NCBI GenBank assembly: GCA_015680685.1
Contig: MNCI01004170.1
Location: 266,821 to 330,820 of the forward strand
Source of the DNA: Gnetum montanum
Lineage: Eukaryota; Streptophyta; Gnetopsida; Gnetales; Gnetaceae
Reading direction: 5' to 3'
Length of the DNA: 64,000 nucleotides
The notes beneath the pieces were generated by a model. It was not told the origin of the DNA. It saw only the letters and a list, made by a program, of their open reading frames with translations, and did no database searches. Both the position numbers and the translations under genes were made by a program. Position 1 is the stretch's first letter. Each line of letters opens with the position of its first letter. This document shows positions 23,159-34,693 of the stretch, piece after piece.

Positions 23159-23965
23159 TAATGAACTGCGATATCGTGTCCACAATATCGAATCAACCAT
23201 GTGATGTCAGATACTTGATATTGTGGCCTATCTCCTTGCCTATAAATAAGAGGTGGCACCCTTGGTTTCCACATTAGAAGTTAGCCCCTTAGCCAAACTC
23301 TTGCTATTTTTTCCATCTAGAGTTAGAATTATTTTTGCATGCTCGTAGTAGGAGTCATAGAGTGAACGGATCTTTATTCGAGCATTGTGTACCTGAGAAC
23401 ACTTTGTGTACGGAAATAAAGATGAACTTTATGATAAACCTTGTAGCATACAAAATAGATTAATTAGTGATTAATTATTATTTAATACTTTCTTAGTTGA
23501 TTAATGATTTCTCTCACCCTACAACTCTCTTAGTTAAATACACTCAATACGACTGCTTCGAGCATGCCTGTAGGACTTGGTAACCCAATAACGATTAGCT
23601 TTTGGTAATCCCAGTAGCATTACACTGGTTTAGGATGTGTACAGAAAGTGGGAATAGATACTGGTGTTAGGAGTAATTAGAACATAGTTAATGAATAGTT
23701 AATTTAGATAAGTTACTTAGTTATCTCTCTCCCCCTCCTTACTAGCACAGGATATAAAATACATAAAAGCCATAAAAATCATATGCCTCAAGCTTACTTA
23801 ACCATACAACTATGACATACAAGTAAGTTTGGGAAGATAATGATTAACCAACATGTTATCATTCCACAAAGGTGCATAGGCACTTAGTCCTTGGAATTCA
23901 ACCAGATTGTGTGTGAAATGCTCATATTCGTATGGTTGAGCGTAGGGGTTCCTAACCACTCATCA
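23159..23965 (+). repeat. E2 5' LTR
   Basis: Starts TAATGAACTGCGATATCG and ends CTCATCA. U3 holds GATATC-type palindromes (about 23,170-23,220), then a TATAAATA box (23,241-23,248) and a CAATAAAG-like polyadenylation signal in R (about 23,415). The 3' LTR has the same TA...CA ends. Confidence 0.92.
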
Positions 23966-23966
23966 T

Positions 23967-23984
23967 TGGCATCATTGCCGGGGA
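23967..23984 (+). promoter_or_regulatory. E2 primer-binding site
   Basis: TGGCATCATTGCCGGGGA, one base after the LTR. It is the degenerate form of the TGGCGCCGTTGCCGGGGA site used by many plant Tat/Athila elements. Confidence 0.85.
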
Positions 23985-24076
23985 CTTAGTTGTTTGTGTG
24001 CTAAGTAGAATGTAGGAAATCATTCACATCATTGGAATGAACCCTTAGGGTTGATTAAAGAAAAGATAATAGTACA

Positions 24077-26450
24077 TTGCACATTGAACAAGACAAGATA
24101 TCTTCTTCTTCGCACAAAAGCACTTCATTGCCTAGGACTAACACAAAAAGCAATCGGCGGCAAGATACACATGACATTGATCTGCCAATTCCTCAACAGT
24201 TTCATGTGGTATATATTCATCCTAATGAATATGTATCCAACTTCACCTTTATTCTCCACCAAGATGAACAACTGTGTTAAAGTGACTTAGAAGGTAACAT
24301 AGTGTTACCTCCTGACCATGTAGTCCCAAGTATGCTCCTTCGTGCTCTCACACGAATAGGCATGCAACACTTACACATAGAGTATGTTGTGCAAGACTAT
24401 GATTTGAGAGACTATTGTTCCATAGAGGTGCAACATCAGAGGGATTTGCAACAGGAGAGACACCATAAGTCTTTGAAGGGAAAATGGTCCAAGGATGCCC
24501 CCCACATTTTAAGTGAAATTGAAGGTGATGAACCTACTTCAGGTAGTCATCAACATAACAATGTTCCTCCCCTTGACTTTGGCCAAGGGGTTGTGTATCA
24601 AAACCTTCATTCTACTGTTCACAACCCAGGTGCTGATACCAATGGATACAACATGTCCAAAAAAGGAATAAGGACACATGACAAAGGTGGGCATTTTGAT
24701 TGCAATCGCAATCGAGGCAGAGACCACCAAAGAGAAGGTAGTAGATACCATCATGGTAGCGGTTCTCCTTCTTCTTTACCTTCATCGTCTTCTTCACCCT
24801 CTCCTTCAGTGTCTGGACGTAGCCATAGAGAGACAGATCATGAGGATAAGGACAACCAAAAGGGAAGTCACAGATAAAATAGCCAAGACAGAGGATGAGG
24901 GCATTCTAGGGAATCATGACATAGAAGAGGAGAGACTAGGGAACAACGTAGGCACCATAGACACTACGAACGAGACAATCATGATGAATCCATACTTGCT
25001 ACTCGAAGCATGCTAGACATAATTGAGGCTATGAGAGTTCCAACAAGGCACCAAAAAGATAGTAGGATCAAGAGGTTAGGCATAAATAACATCCCACGAT
25101 TTGAAGGGGGATATAACGTAGATCCTCAAAATCACTTACAAACATTTCATGATGCGTGTGCCTTGAAAAACATAGAAAATGAGTGGCAAAAACTTAAATT
25201 GTTCCCACGGGCACTAATAAAAGAAGCTAAAAGCTAGTACCAATCCATAGAACCAAAATCCATTCATAGGTGGAGTACTATGTTAGAATTGTTCAACAAT
25301 AAGTACCAAACATACTCCTGAGTGTCTAACCTGCGAAAGCAAATCCAAGGATGGAAACAAGGAAGTCATGAACTCTTGGATGCTACCATGGGCCGTTATT
25401 ATGTACTATTACATCATTTTCCTAGCCATGGTTATTCATAGCGGGATCAGCTACGCCATCTCGTAGATGGGCTTAGGCATAAAACAAGAAGAACCCTTAG
25501 GACTTATGCCCAAGGAAGACTATCTAACCTTAGGTCTCATCAAATTCATAGATTACTAGAGCAAGTAGCTAAGGAAGAAGGTGAGCTACGAAAGAGAGAG
25601 AGAGCAAAAGAATATAATCGAGATCCTTCCCTCTGAAAGAAGGGAGTAATATTTTGTGAGGATGAGGAAGAGTCACCACTCAAAGAGATGGTAAATAGGA
25701 AAACCTTGCCTATCCAAAAGTTAGCATCAGAAGTATCGGCAAAGGTAGACCAAATGTGGGACTCCCTAGATAGTAGATTTCAAACTATTCTCAAAGTAGT
25801 AGAGGAGTCTAACGAGAGAGGTAGTGATCGTGACAAATAGAAAGAGAGAAGCATAAAATGCACGTAACAAGGGTAAGGGTAAAGTTGCTATTATTGAAGA
25901 GGTTGTGGACTTAGATACAGATGATGATAGTGGATGGGAGATCTATCAATATGACCATCTTAAGGGATGTTTCCCTGTGATCTCACATCTGCAGGAGTGT
26001 GGGGTGTATGCACTTAATCCACATTTAAACAAACGGCAAACATCCCAATGGTTACCTTATCCCTAAGGTAACCCAAGGTAGTTCCACAAACCTTTAATGT
26101 ATTATCCAAATGGAACTCCACCACAATCAATTGAGCAACATCAACAGTGGCAACACCCACAATTGTGGGGAATACCACCACCAAGGCAACAATATCCTTA
26201 TCGGTAACCTAACCCGTATGGATACTACATGTAGCATCCAATCTCTCCATGTGACTCTGTTGGTCACGTTACTTTCCAACATCACTACCAAGCCTGCAAG
26301 TACTATAGGACTCCCTCACCTAGGGGTGATATTCCACAAGTGTACCATCCTTCCAATCTAGCCGCATCTCTCCCACCAATAGCTCCATTACCACCTACTC
26401 CAGCAATGCAAGGTGAACTCTCTGCTTAGCCATAGCAATGCAATTCCACA
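24077..26450 (+). pseudogene. E2 gag (broken)
   Basis: Capsid/nucleocapsid precursor. One register runs from ATG 24,077 to about 25,840 with a few stops, then shifts by one frame. The N-terminal part is Ser/Arg/His-rich (SSLPSSSSSPSPS near 24,772-24,810, then HRRGETREQRRH). The retrotransposon-Gag core begins at ATG 25,010, with NIPRFEGGYNVDPQNHLQTF (about 25,088-25,147) and RTYAQGRLSNLRSHQIHRLL (about 25,500-25,560), then VAKEEGELRKRE. After the shift comes YDHLKGCFPV (about 25,950), the remnant of the zinc-knuckle region (the first Cys pair is lost). A Pro/Gln-rich tail follows. The Ser/Arg-rich N-terminus is absent from E5 gag. Confidence 0.82.
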
Positions 26451-26699
26451 AGGGCTATTAATCCTCAACCTACTATTGGTTATGACAACCATATGAAGAA
26501 AAGACATTTCTTCAGAACCAACAGTCCAACCAAGCCTTTACAACCCCAAACGGCTGAATCCTTCGACACCTCCGTATCAAATAGAGCTTCAAAGTCCCCT
26601 TCGAACCTAACACCACATTCAATGCATACGATCATATTAACACATGTCGTTACCGATTGGATCAAGGTTGGCCACCTTCCCAGGAAATTCTCTGATCCT

Positions 26700-27125
26700 A
26701 GGAGTCCCCTAATATATCTACAACATTGGAAATGAGCCATGCAAAGCACTTTTGGATTCATGTTTCAGTGTCAATCTAATATCCCAAGAAATGTATAAGG
26801 CCTGGAACCTACCCCCATTAAGAAAGAGTAACATCCATTTAGAGTTTGCTGACTAGTTCATCACTATTTCCTTGGGATTAGTGGAGGACATTGTTACCAC
26901 TGTCTGTGGATGGTTGTATCCAGTTGACTTCTTGGTGATTCAAGTGAACAATAGTAAGGGGGACTTCCCAATCATAATGGAAAGGGCATGGAGAAGCACT
27001 ATTGATGCATGCCTAGGAATCCGTGATCTTTCCCTAAAAATATCTAAGGAAAATACTTTTGGAAAGATCAAGAAGAAAAAGGTTACATGCATTGCATATA
27101 GTGACACAGGGTGTAATTACATGTA
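26700..27125 (+). pseudogene. E2 protease region (broken)
   Basis: The text NIGNEPCKALLDSCFSVNLIS (about 26,724-26,783) corresponds to the ALLDxGASVN active-site block of plant Ty3/gypsy proteases; the Gly after Asp-Ser is Cys here. Downstream GLVEDIVTTVCGWLYPVDFLVI, then DFPIIMERAW and CLGIRDLSLKIS, match the usual 'PIIMGRPWL...IGC' block. The altered D-S-C triad alone would inactivate it. Confidence 0.75.
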
Positions 27126-27276
27126 GAGATCATGGGTTGTGCAAAGTCTAACATTGCCTGCATGCAATCAGTGTGCACAAATGATCAATATACAGAGGTG
27201 CATGTATGTCGTAGCCACATGACAAGAAGACACCTAATGGCTAATAGCTGATCAAGAAAGTAGCTCACTTATATGC

Positions 27277-28920
27277 ATGGAACTAACTGAGGGTTTGACT
27301 TGTGCTTACATAGATAGCATAGATGCATTAGAGCAAGTCCACCACCAATTTCCTAGTCCTAACTTGGAAAACATCAATTGGGGGAAGTTGGAAATTCCTA
27401 AGAAACTTAAACAAGAGCCCCTAGAGCTAAAACCATTTCTCGCCGGTATGGAATACACATTTCTTAAGAATGGAGAACCAATAATCATTAACACAAAACT
27501 TGCTCCACAATAAAAAGAGAGTCTACTAAAGGTAATAAACAAGTGGTCAAAAGCCTTTGCCTGGTTATATCAGAAATTAACTAGAATAGATCCTAGGATA
27601 TGCCAGCATATGATTTACACTGACTTCTCCATGAAGCCTTGAAAACAACCACAGAGGCATTTTAACCCAAAGTTGAAGCAAGTAGTAAAAGAAGAAATCG
27701 AACAACTTCTAAAGGTTGGGTTCATATACCCCATTGCTGATTGCGAATGGGTTAGCCCCTTAGTAATCATGCCTAAAAAGGGAGGCAAATGGAGGGTGTG
27801 TATAGATTTTAGGCTACTAAACATGGCAACATTCAAGGATCACTTTCCATTACCATTTGTTGACCAAGTCTTAGACACAATCGCAAGGCATCGCTATTAT
27901 AGTTTTCTAGATGGATATAGCGGATATAACCAAATACAAATAGCCCCAGAAGACCAAGCCAAAACTATGTTCACCAGTCCTTGGGGAACGTTTGCATACA
28001 AACAAATGTTGTTTGGCTTGTGCAATGCCCATGCAACTTTTCAATGCTTAGTTCTAAGCATATTCTAGTAGCAGATAGGAAATGGTATGGAAGTCTTTAT
28101 GGATGACTTCTCCACTTATTGAGCAAGTTTTGATCAAGCATTGAACTAATTAGAGCAAGTGCTAGAAAGATGTGTAGAAACTAATTTGAGGCTCAACTGG
28201 CAAAAAAGCCATTTGATGGTCTAAGAAGGCATGGTACTTGGGCATAAAATCTCACATGCAGGAATAGAGGTAGACCTGGAGAAAATCAAAGTCATCCAAG
28301 GAATTACCAGTCAACCAGAAACTATCAAAGACATTTGGTCATTCCTTGGACACACTGGCTACTATAGGAGATTCATAGAGAACTTTTTAAAGATGGCCAA
28401 ACCATTGGTAGAGTTAATGAAAAAGTACGTACCCTTCGAGTGGACCAGGGAATGTAAACAAGCTTTCCAAAATCTGAAATAGAAGCTAGTAGAAACACCC
28501 ATTCTACAAGCTCTTGATTGGTCCAAACCATTCCATGTCATGATTGATGCATCCAACTATGCCTTAGGAGTCATACTTACATAGTTAGATGACCAGAAAC
28601 ATCCTTATTACATCCACTGGGTAAGTAAAAGTATCATCGGTGCACAACTTAACTACACTACTACAGAAAAAGAATTAATGGTTGTAGTGTTTACACTAGA
28701 AAAATTTATACACTATGTATTGGGGTACAAAGTATTCATACACATAGATCATAGTGCAATTCGGTTCCTCATGAATAAGCTAATGGTAAGCCCTCATATT
28801 ATATGATGGCTGGTAATTCTACAAGAGTTTGATTTAATGATGATCAATCATAAAGGCACCAAGAATGTAGTTGCTAATCATTTATCTCAATTGCGTTGGG
28901 ACAACAAAGAGGATGAGTAT
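27277..28920 (+). pseudogene. E2 reverse transcriptase and RNase H (broken)
   Basis: The polymerase part is well preserved from 27,673 to 28,068: EEIEQLLKVGFIYPI, then WRVCIDFRLLN, DGYSGYNQIQIAPEDQ and KQMLFGLCNAHATFQ. The catalytic box reads EVFMDDFS (about 28,090). The thumb is HKISHAGIEVD, then SFLGHTGYYRRFIENF (28,340-28,390). RNase H begins at PFHVMIDASNYALG (about 28,530-28,570) and has TTEKELMVVVFTLEKF (about 28,660-28,710), then IDHSAIRFLMNK. Stops occur at about 28,065-28,072, 28,120, 28,480 and 28,582. The lineage signature (FMDDFS, QLNYTTTEKELM) is Tat/Athila-like. Confidence 0.88.
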
Positions 28921-28999
28921 CCAATTTCTCATCATTTCCTTGATGAATTCCTCTTTACTGGTGTAGTGAATAACCAATCACTCACGGAGACAAACTAGT

Positions 29000-30132
29000 A
29001 TAGTAGCATTCTTACCTATCTCCTTACCCAACAAACACCACAAGAGCTAGACCTTAAGAAGAAACAATAGTTTCTTCACAGAGCCAAGTACTTTATGGAG
29101 ATCAATGGACAACTTTACAAAGTATCTCCCGATGGCGTGGTTCGATGGTGTGTTCCCGATAGAGATCAACTGAGAGTCCAAGATGCTCATGAGGGCCCTT
29201 GTGGGGGTCATTATGCTAGGAGACAAACAACCATCAAGATCTTGCTTGCAGGATATTATTGGCCTACCTTGTTTTGGGACACCCATCAATTCATCCAATC
29301 TTGTGAGCACTGTCAACGTGATGGGGGAATGACTACTATAATGGAGAGACCGCAACAATGGATTCAACCACTAGAATCCTTCGACATTTGGGGAATTGAT
29401 TTCATGGGGCCCATTACACTAATGTCCAATGCAAAAGCTTACATCGTAGTTGTCATAGACTACTTAACAAAATGGGCTAAATCAACTTTCGTTAAAGATT
29501 ACACATCATCTACAGCTGCATAATTTGTCCAAAAATAAGTCATCAATAGGTTTGGTGTGCCACGTGCACTTATCTCAGATAATGGTACACACTTCACAGG
29601 TGCAACTTTTCGGAAGTTAATATAACACTTAGGGGTTGAGCACAAATTGACTACACCATACCACCCCCAAGCAAACGATCAAGCCAAGGTCACCAATAGG
29701 GAGATTACTAAGATACTGACCAGAACCATTAGCAAGTATAGGCAAGACTGGAGCACTAAACTAAATGATGCTCTTTGGGCATACCGCTCCACATGGAAAC
29801 TCCCTATAGGCTACTCTCCCTACGAGTTAGTATATGGAAATCTTCCAACACTCCCTATCCAAACTAAGCTTTGTACACTAGCCACGATTGTGAAATCAAC
29901 ATTGTGGGAAGGACCTTACATTATCTATGCGACTTTTCCTTTAGGGGCCATGACCATATATAAACCTGAGAGCCTAGATAAGAGACTATTAGTCAACGTG
30001 CAACAAAAAAAATCTTTCCATAAGTTTAGGGTAGCCAGAACATATGCTACCTCTGTAGGTGGGCAACCTTGCTCATTATTTTGGATCTCCTCCATCCAAC
30101 TCAGTCATGGGGGAGATGGCCACCTCTGCTAA
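29000..30132 (+). pseudogene. E2 integrase (broken)
   Basis: The zinc-finger part has GGHYARRQTTIKILLAGYYW and THQFIQSCEHCQRDG (29,200-29,325), with the Cys pair intact. The core has GIDFMGPI (29,395) and LISDNGTHF (about 29,570). At the third catalytic place it reads HPQANDQAKVTNRE (about 29,663-29,705): Lys stands 36 residues after the second Asp, where DD35E integrases have Glu. LWAYRSTWKLPIGYSPYELVYG follows. Stops lie at about 29,521, 29,536 and 29,623. The frame ends at 30,130, overlapping an internal polypurine-like tract (30,101-30,119). Confidence 0.87.
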
Positions 30133-32006
30133 TCATTGAAGACCCTTAGTTCCTTTCAAATTTTTGTTTTACACATTTTTGTTTTGCACATTTTTTTAAT
30201 CTTTCTTATTTTTGTTTTACACCATTGTTCATATTTTTACCATTTCTTTGTGTGATTACTTTATTTTGTTGATCACCCAATAAGTGTTCATGATGGTGGC
30301 ATGAATAATATCATATTGATTGCTAATGTTCAGATTCTACCTTTGAAGTATGATATTGATATTAAGGTATGGTTCTTTTGATCAAATAGGCAATGAGTCC
30401 ACGTCGTTCATGCATCTATAAAATCCTATGGTCTCCCTTAGCTTGGAACTGTACAGTCCTTTTCTTTAATAAAACTATTAATGAATTGGTGGCTAGGTAT
30501 TTCTCAAACTAAGAAAGGAATCAAAGGATGAAAAGGGTATGACTTCAAGGGGATTCGATGCATTTGTGCTAGCTATTCTCTTGAGTGCTTGGATGCTTTT
30601 TCCTTGGGTTTTCTGCCATTTTGACCCTTCATCAAATCACTGGAAGTTGAAAAAATAAGTCTTTGCACGGTGTGGTCCTCACGCAAAAAAAACAAAAAAA
30701 ATAGTGAGAATTCAAAGCTCACCCCTTAGACACAATAAATAACTTGGGCTACATGCATTGGTTATAGCACTGGAAAGACATGTTACCCATGCCTAAAGGT
30801 TCCCTCTAACTAAGGCCCTTTCTCACTTCCTAATTCTCCATCTCGATCTCCTTGGAATGGTGGTGACTTTTTGTTGAGGCATTCTTGTTACTTCAAGAGG
30901 ATAGGCTAGTCAAATGTGTTGATGCAAGGCCACTAAATGTGGGTTGTTGAGCCTAGATTTTGAATGAGTTCTACTTGGTCACATTAACCATAAAACACAC
31001 ACAAGGGACTTTACACAACCTTGTTCTTGGGTTTCCATTCCATTCCCTCTCCACCTTTCTTTTCCATTTTTCACCTCATTGCTACTTTTATCATTAGTCT
31101 ATATCTTGGTTGATGCATTTTTTTTCCTTAGTAATTTCTTATGGGTAAGTTTTTAACTCTTGCTTCCAAATGACATTCCTAGAGCCTACAAACTCTTTGG
31201 TTTGTGATTCTGTGAGGGCATTAAAGGCATGAGCCTACTTTGGGGAGGACCCACTGGAATTCCTTTTTGGTGAATTTGTTAACTTCTTTTCCTTAAACAT
31301 TTCCTGCAATCAACAATTTTTTGTTTCATCCCCATCCATGACATCCATTTTCTTGGTGTTTCCGTTGTTACTTTTTTTCTCCATCTTTCTTATTCCTTAT
31401 CTTTTTCCATCCTATCGCTACCAGAGGTTCGCTCTTAGTCATGGTGAACCTAGCACAATTTTTTCAATTTTTCCTAACCCCTACACCTTAGGTAGTCACC
31501 AGTGATAAAACTCCAAAATCAGTATCTTCCATAACCACAACTCACCCAATGCACTTTACATCGAGGCAAGGTATCAACTGCATTGTGATTTATCTACCCT
31601 TGCTCATTTGTGATTATGTTGTGTGTGCAAATGGCGATCATACAACAATGGACTGGACCTAGAGGAAACACTCAAGATGGACTAGAACTAGAATGTTTAC
31701 AAAAGAAGCAAGATTGGTGGCGTGGCTATGGATAAACAATGGAAGGCGTGATCTTGGCATCAGCAGCAACACACCTTATTCTTTTTTCTCTCTCTCCTTC
31801 TCTTCTAGCTGCCAAATAAGGCTGGATGTCATTTATGTACAGTGTTCACTTTTGTGGTCATGAACACTAATGTTGTCATGTATTGTATTGTACATCCGTT
31901 CACCAGGCACGTTGAGTCTATCACCCCATTCCACCACCAATGGTCATTTAGTTAATAATCCCATACCTTCCCAATATTTTGTAAGGAACTCAAGGACGAG
32001 GTTTCA
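30133..32006 (+). other. E2 3' non-coding region (shortened module)
   Basis: T-rich stretch, then relatives of the conserved spacer of E3-E5. The GACATGTTACCCATGCC motif is at 30,777, and the CTTTGGGGAGGACCCACT core at about 31,228-31,245 has lost its flanking stem. The internal promoter block and extra ORF seen in E3 are missing. The last 100 bp (AATAATCCCATACC..., CTCAAGGACGAG) match the end of E3. Confidence 0.7.
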
Positions 32007-32022
32007 TTCAGTCATGGGGGTA
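32007..32022 (+). promoter_or_regulatory. E2 3' polypurine tract
   Basis: TTCAGTCATGGGGGTA immediately before the 3' LTR, where plus-strand synthesis would start. Eleven bases (CAGTCATGGGGG core) are repeated just inside the end of pol at 30,102. Confidence 0.8.
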
Positions 32023-32829
32023 TAATGAACCGCGATATCACGTCCACGATATCAAATCAACCATGCAATGTCAAATACCCGATATCATGGCCTGTCTCCT
32101 TGCCTATAAATAAGAGGCGGCACCCTTGGTTTTCATATTAGAAGTTAGCCCCTTAGCCAAACTCTTGTCATTTTTTCCCTCCAAAGTTAGAATTATTTCT
32201 TCGTGCCCATAGTAGGAGTCATAGAGTGAATGGATCTTTATTCAAGCATTGTATACCTAAGCACACTTTGTGTATGGCAATAAAGATGAACTTTGTGATA
32301 AACATTGTAGCATACAAAATAGATTAATTAGCAATTAATTATCATTTAATTCTTTCTTAGTTGATTAATGAGTTCTCTCACCCTACAACTCTCTTAGTTA
32401 AATACACTCAGTATGACTGCTTCGAGCATGTGTGTAGCACTTGGTAACCTAGTAACGATTAGCGTTTGGTAATCCCAGTAGCGTTACATTGGTTCAAGAT
32501 GTGTACGACAAGTCGGAATGGATACTGGTGTTAGGAGTAATTAGAAATTAGTTAATGAATAGTTAATTTAGATAAGTTACTTAGTTATCTCTCTCCCCCT
32601 CCTTACTAGTGCAGGATATAAAACACATAAAAGCCATAAAAATCATATGCCTCAAGCTTACTTAACTATACAACTGTGACATACAAGTACGTTTCGGAAG
32701 ACAACAATTAACCAACCCGTTATCATTCCACAAAGGCGCATAGGCACTTAGTCCTTGGAATTCGACCGAATTGTGCGTGAAATGCTTGTATTCGTATGGT
32801 TGAGTGTAGGGATACCTAACTGCTCATCA
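32023..32829 (+). repeat. E2 3' LTR
   Basis: Starts TAATGAACCGCGATATC and ends CTCATCA. It has a TATAAATA box at 32,105-32,112 and CAATAAAG at about 32,279. It is the same length as the 5' LTR and is followed by the target duplication GACAT. Confidence 0.92.
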
Positions 32830-32834
32830 GACAT

Positions 32835-33438
32835 CATGCCATAATGTGACCCCGCAACATCTTACAACATGGTAGGGCATCATGCTCTAGTATGGCATCA
32901 TAACACTTGACAATGCAACTAAGTCTTGTGGCGTTTGGCTCCCATACTTTTTATTATTGTCTATTATTTTTAAAATTTTTTTATTATTCTAAATAATGTA
33001 TAATGTATATTATCCAATATTTTTATAAAGAATGAGTTGGCATTGATGGTTAGTGGATGAAGGTTTAGGAGTTTTAGTTGGATGTGTAGAAGTTTTGGTT
33101 TTTATTTCTAGTCCTAAATTTCAAAATGCAATTATATTTTTAACTTTATAAAATTTTTAAATTTTAATTTAATTAAGACATACTTCATGAGAAAATTAAA
33201 ACTTTAATATCTCCCAAATGGTAAGTCCAATCAAGAAGAAATTAGTATTATTAGAATTGTCACAAAGAGTACTACCCATTGGACATGTTTTGGGTTCAAA
33301 ATCTAAGTTAATTTTTTGTAGTTTTGAAACACTAAAATAACCTATTTTTTCTAAATTGGCATTATTAATATGACCTATGAGCATAGTTTAGGCTCTTAAG
33401 TGTCTCACCTCCATTATCATATGATGGTAGACTCTATG
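32835..33438. other. intergenic between E2 and E3
   Basis: AT-rich, no gene recognised. The left 60 bp continue the target repeat into which E2 inserted. Confidence 0.5.
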
Positions 33439-33443
33439 AATCG

Positions 33444-33772
33444 TGATGGGACGTGATATTGCATGGGCCGCAATATCGCGTCTTCCCCTACGATATCGCG
33501 TACGCGATATCGCAATCTGCCGCAATGTCTATAAATAAGAAGAGGTTGTTCCTTGTTCATCATTAGGAGTTATATTGTAGCAAAGCTCTAGCAGTTTGAT
33601 CCCTCCAAAGATAGATTATTTTCCCGTGTCTACCCACAGTGTGGTGAATGTAATTGTATGGCATCCTTTATTTGAGTGTGACGTACTTGGACATGCACAT
33701 GACCGACAATAAAGATCGAGATTACTTCATCATTGTAGCATTCACTTTGTTATTTATTTATTTAATTAATTT
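33444..33772 (+). repeat. E3 5' LTR (left part)
   Basis: U3 has GCAATATCGCG and ACGATATCGCGTACGCGATATCGC palindrome clusters (about 33,470-33,512), TATAAATA at 33,530-33,537 and CAATAAAG at about 33,707. It matches the 3' LTR closely except that the number and order of palindromes differ. The rest is in the N gap. Confidence 0.9.
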
Positions 33773-34693
33773 NNNNNNNNNNNNNNNNNNNNNNNNNNNN
33801 NNNNNNNNNNNNNNNNNNNNNNNNNNNNNNNNNNNNNNNNNNNNNNNNNNNNNNNNNNNNNNNNNNNNNNNNNNNNNNNNNNNNNNNNNNNNNNNNNNNN
33901 NNNNNNNNNNNNNNNNNNNNNNNNNNNNNNNNNNNNNNNNNNNNNNNNNNNNNNNNNNNNNNNNNNNNNNNNNNNNNNNNNNNNNNNNNNNNNNNNNNNN
34001 NNNNNNNNNNNNNNNNNNNNNNNNNNNNNNNNNNNNNNNNNNNNNNNNNNNNNNNNNNNNNNNNNNNNNNNNNNNNNNNNNNNNNNNNNNNNNNNNNNNN
34101 NNNNNNNNNNNNNNNNNNNNNNNNNNNNNNNNNNNNNNNNNNNNNNNNNNNNNNNNNNNNNNNNNNNNNNNNNNNNNNNNNNNNNNNNNNNNNNNNNNNN
34201 NNNNNNNNNNNNNNNNNNNNNNNNNNNNNNNNNNNNNNNNNNNNNNNNNNNNNNNNNNNNNNNNNNNNNNNNNNNNNNNNNNNNNNNNNNNNNNNNNNNN
34301 NNNNNNNNNNNNNNNNNNNNNNNNNNNNNNNNNNNNNNNNNNNNNNNNNNNNNNNNNNNNNNNNNNNNNNNNNNNNNNNNNNNNNNNNNNNNNNNNNNNN
34401 NNNNNNNNNNNNNNNNNNNNNNNNNNNNNNNNNNNNNNNNNNNNNNNNNNNNNNNNNNNNNNNNNNNNNNNNNNNNNNNNNNNNNNNNNNNNNNNNNNNN
34501 NNNNNNNNNNNNNNNNNNNNNNNNNNNNNNNNNNNNNNNNNNNNNNNNNNNNNNNNNNNNNNNNNNNNNNNNNNNNNNNNNNNNNNNNNNNNNNNNNNNN
34601 NNNNNNNNNNNNNNNNNNNNNNNNNNNNNNNNNNNNNNNNNNNNNNNNNNNNNNNNNNNNNNNNNNNNNNNNNNNNNNNNNNNNNNNNNNNNN
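33773..34693. other. assembly gap (921 N)
   Basis: Run of N hiding the end of the E3 5' LTR, the primer-binding site and the start of gag. Open frames through it are artefacts. Confidence 0.99.

Larger units (their letters stand above)
23159..32829 (+). mobile_element. E2: Tat/Athila-like Ty3/gypsy retrotransposon with gag-pol, decayed
   Basis: The LTRs are 807 bp each (23,159-23,965 and 32,023-32,829) with perfect 5-bp target duplications GACAT (23,154-23,158 and 32,830-32,834). The primer-binding site TGGCATCATTGCCGGGGA follows the 5' LTR. The internal region encodes Gag, protease, RT, RNase H and integrase in Ty3/gypsy order. A non-coding stretch of about 1.9 kb then leads to the polypurine tract CAGTCATGGGGG. 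Many premature stops and a few frameshifts are present. A sampled 120-bp LTR segment differs at about 17 positions, so this is an old insertion. Confidence 0.92.

Noticed and set aside
33196-33384. Minus-strand open frame of 62 codons between E2 and E3
   Set aside because: No family resemblance and AT-rich context; not enough support for a gene.
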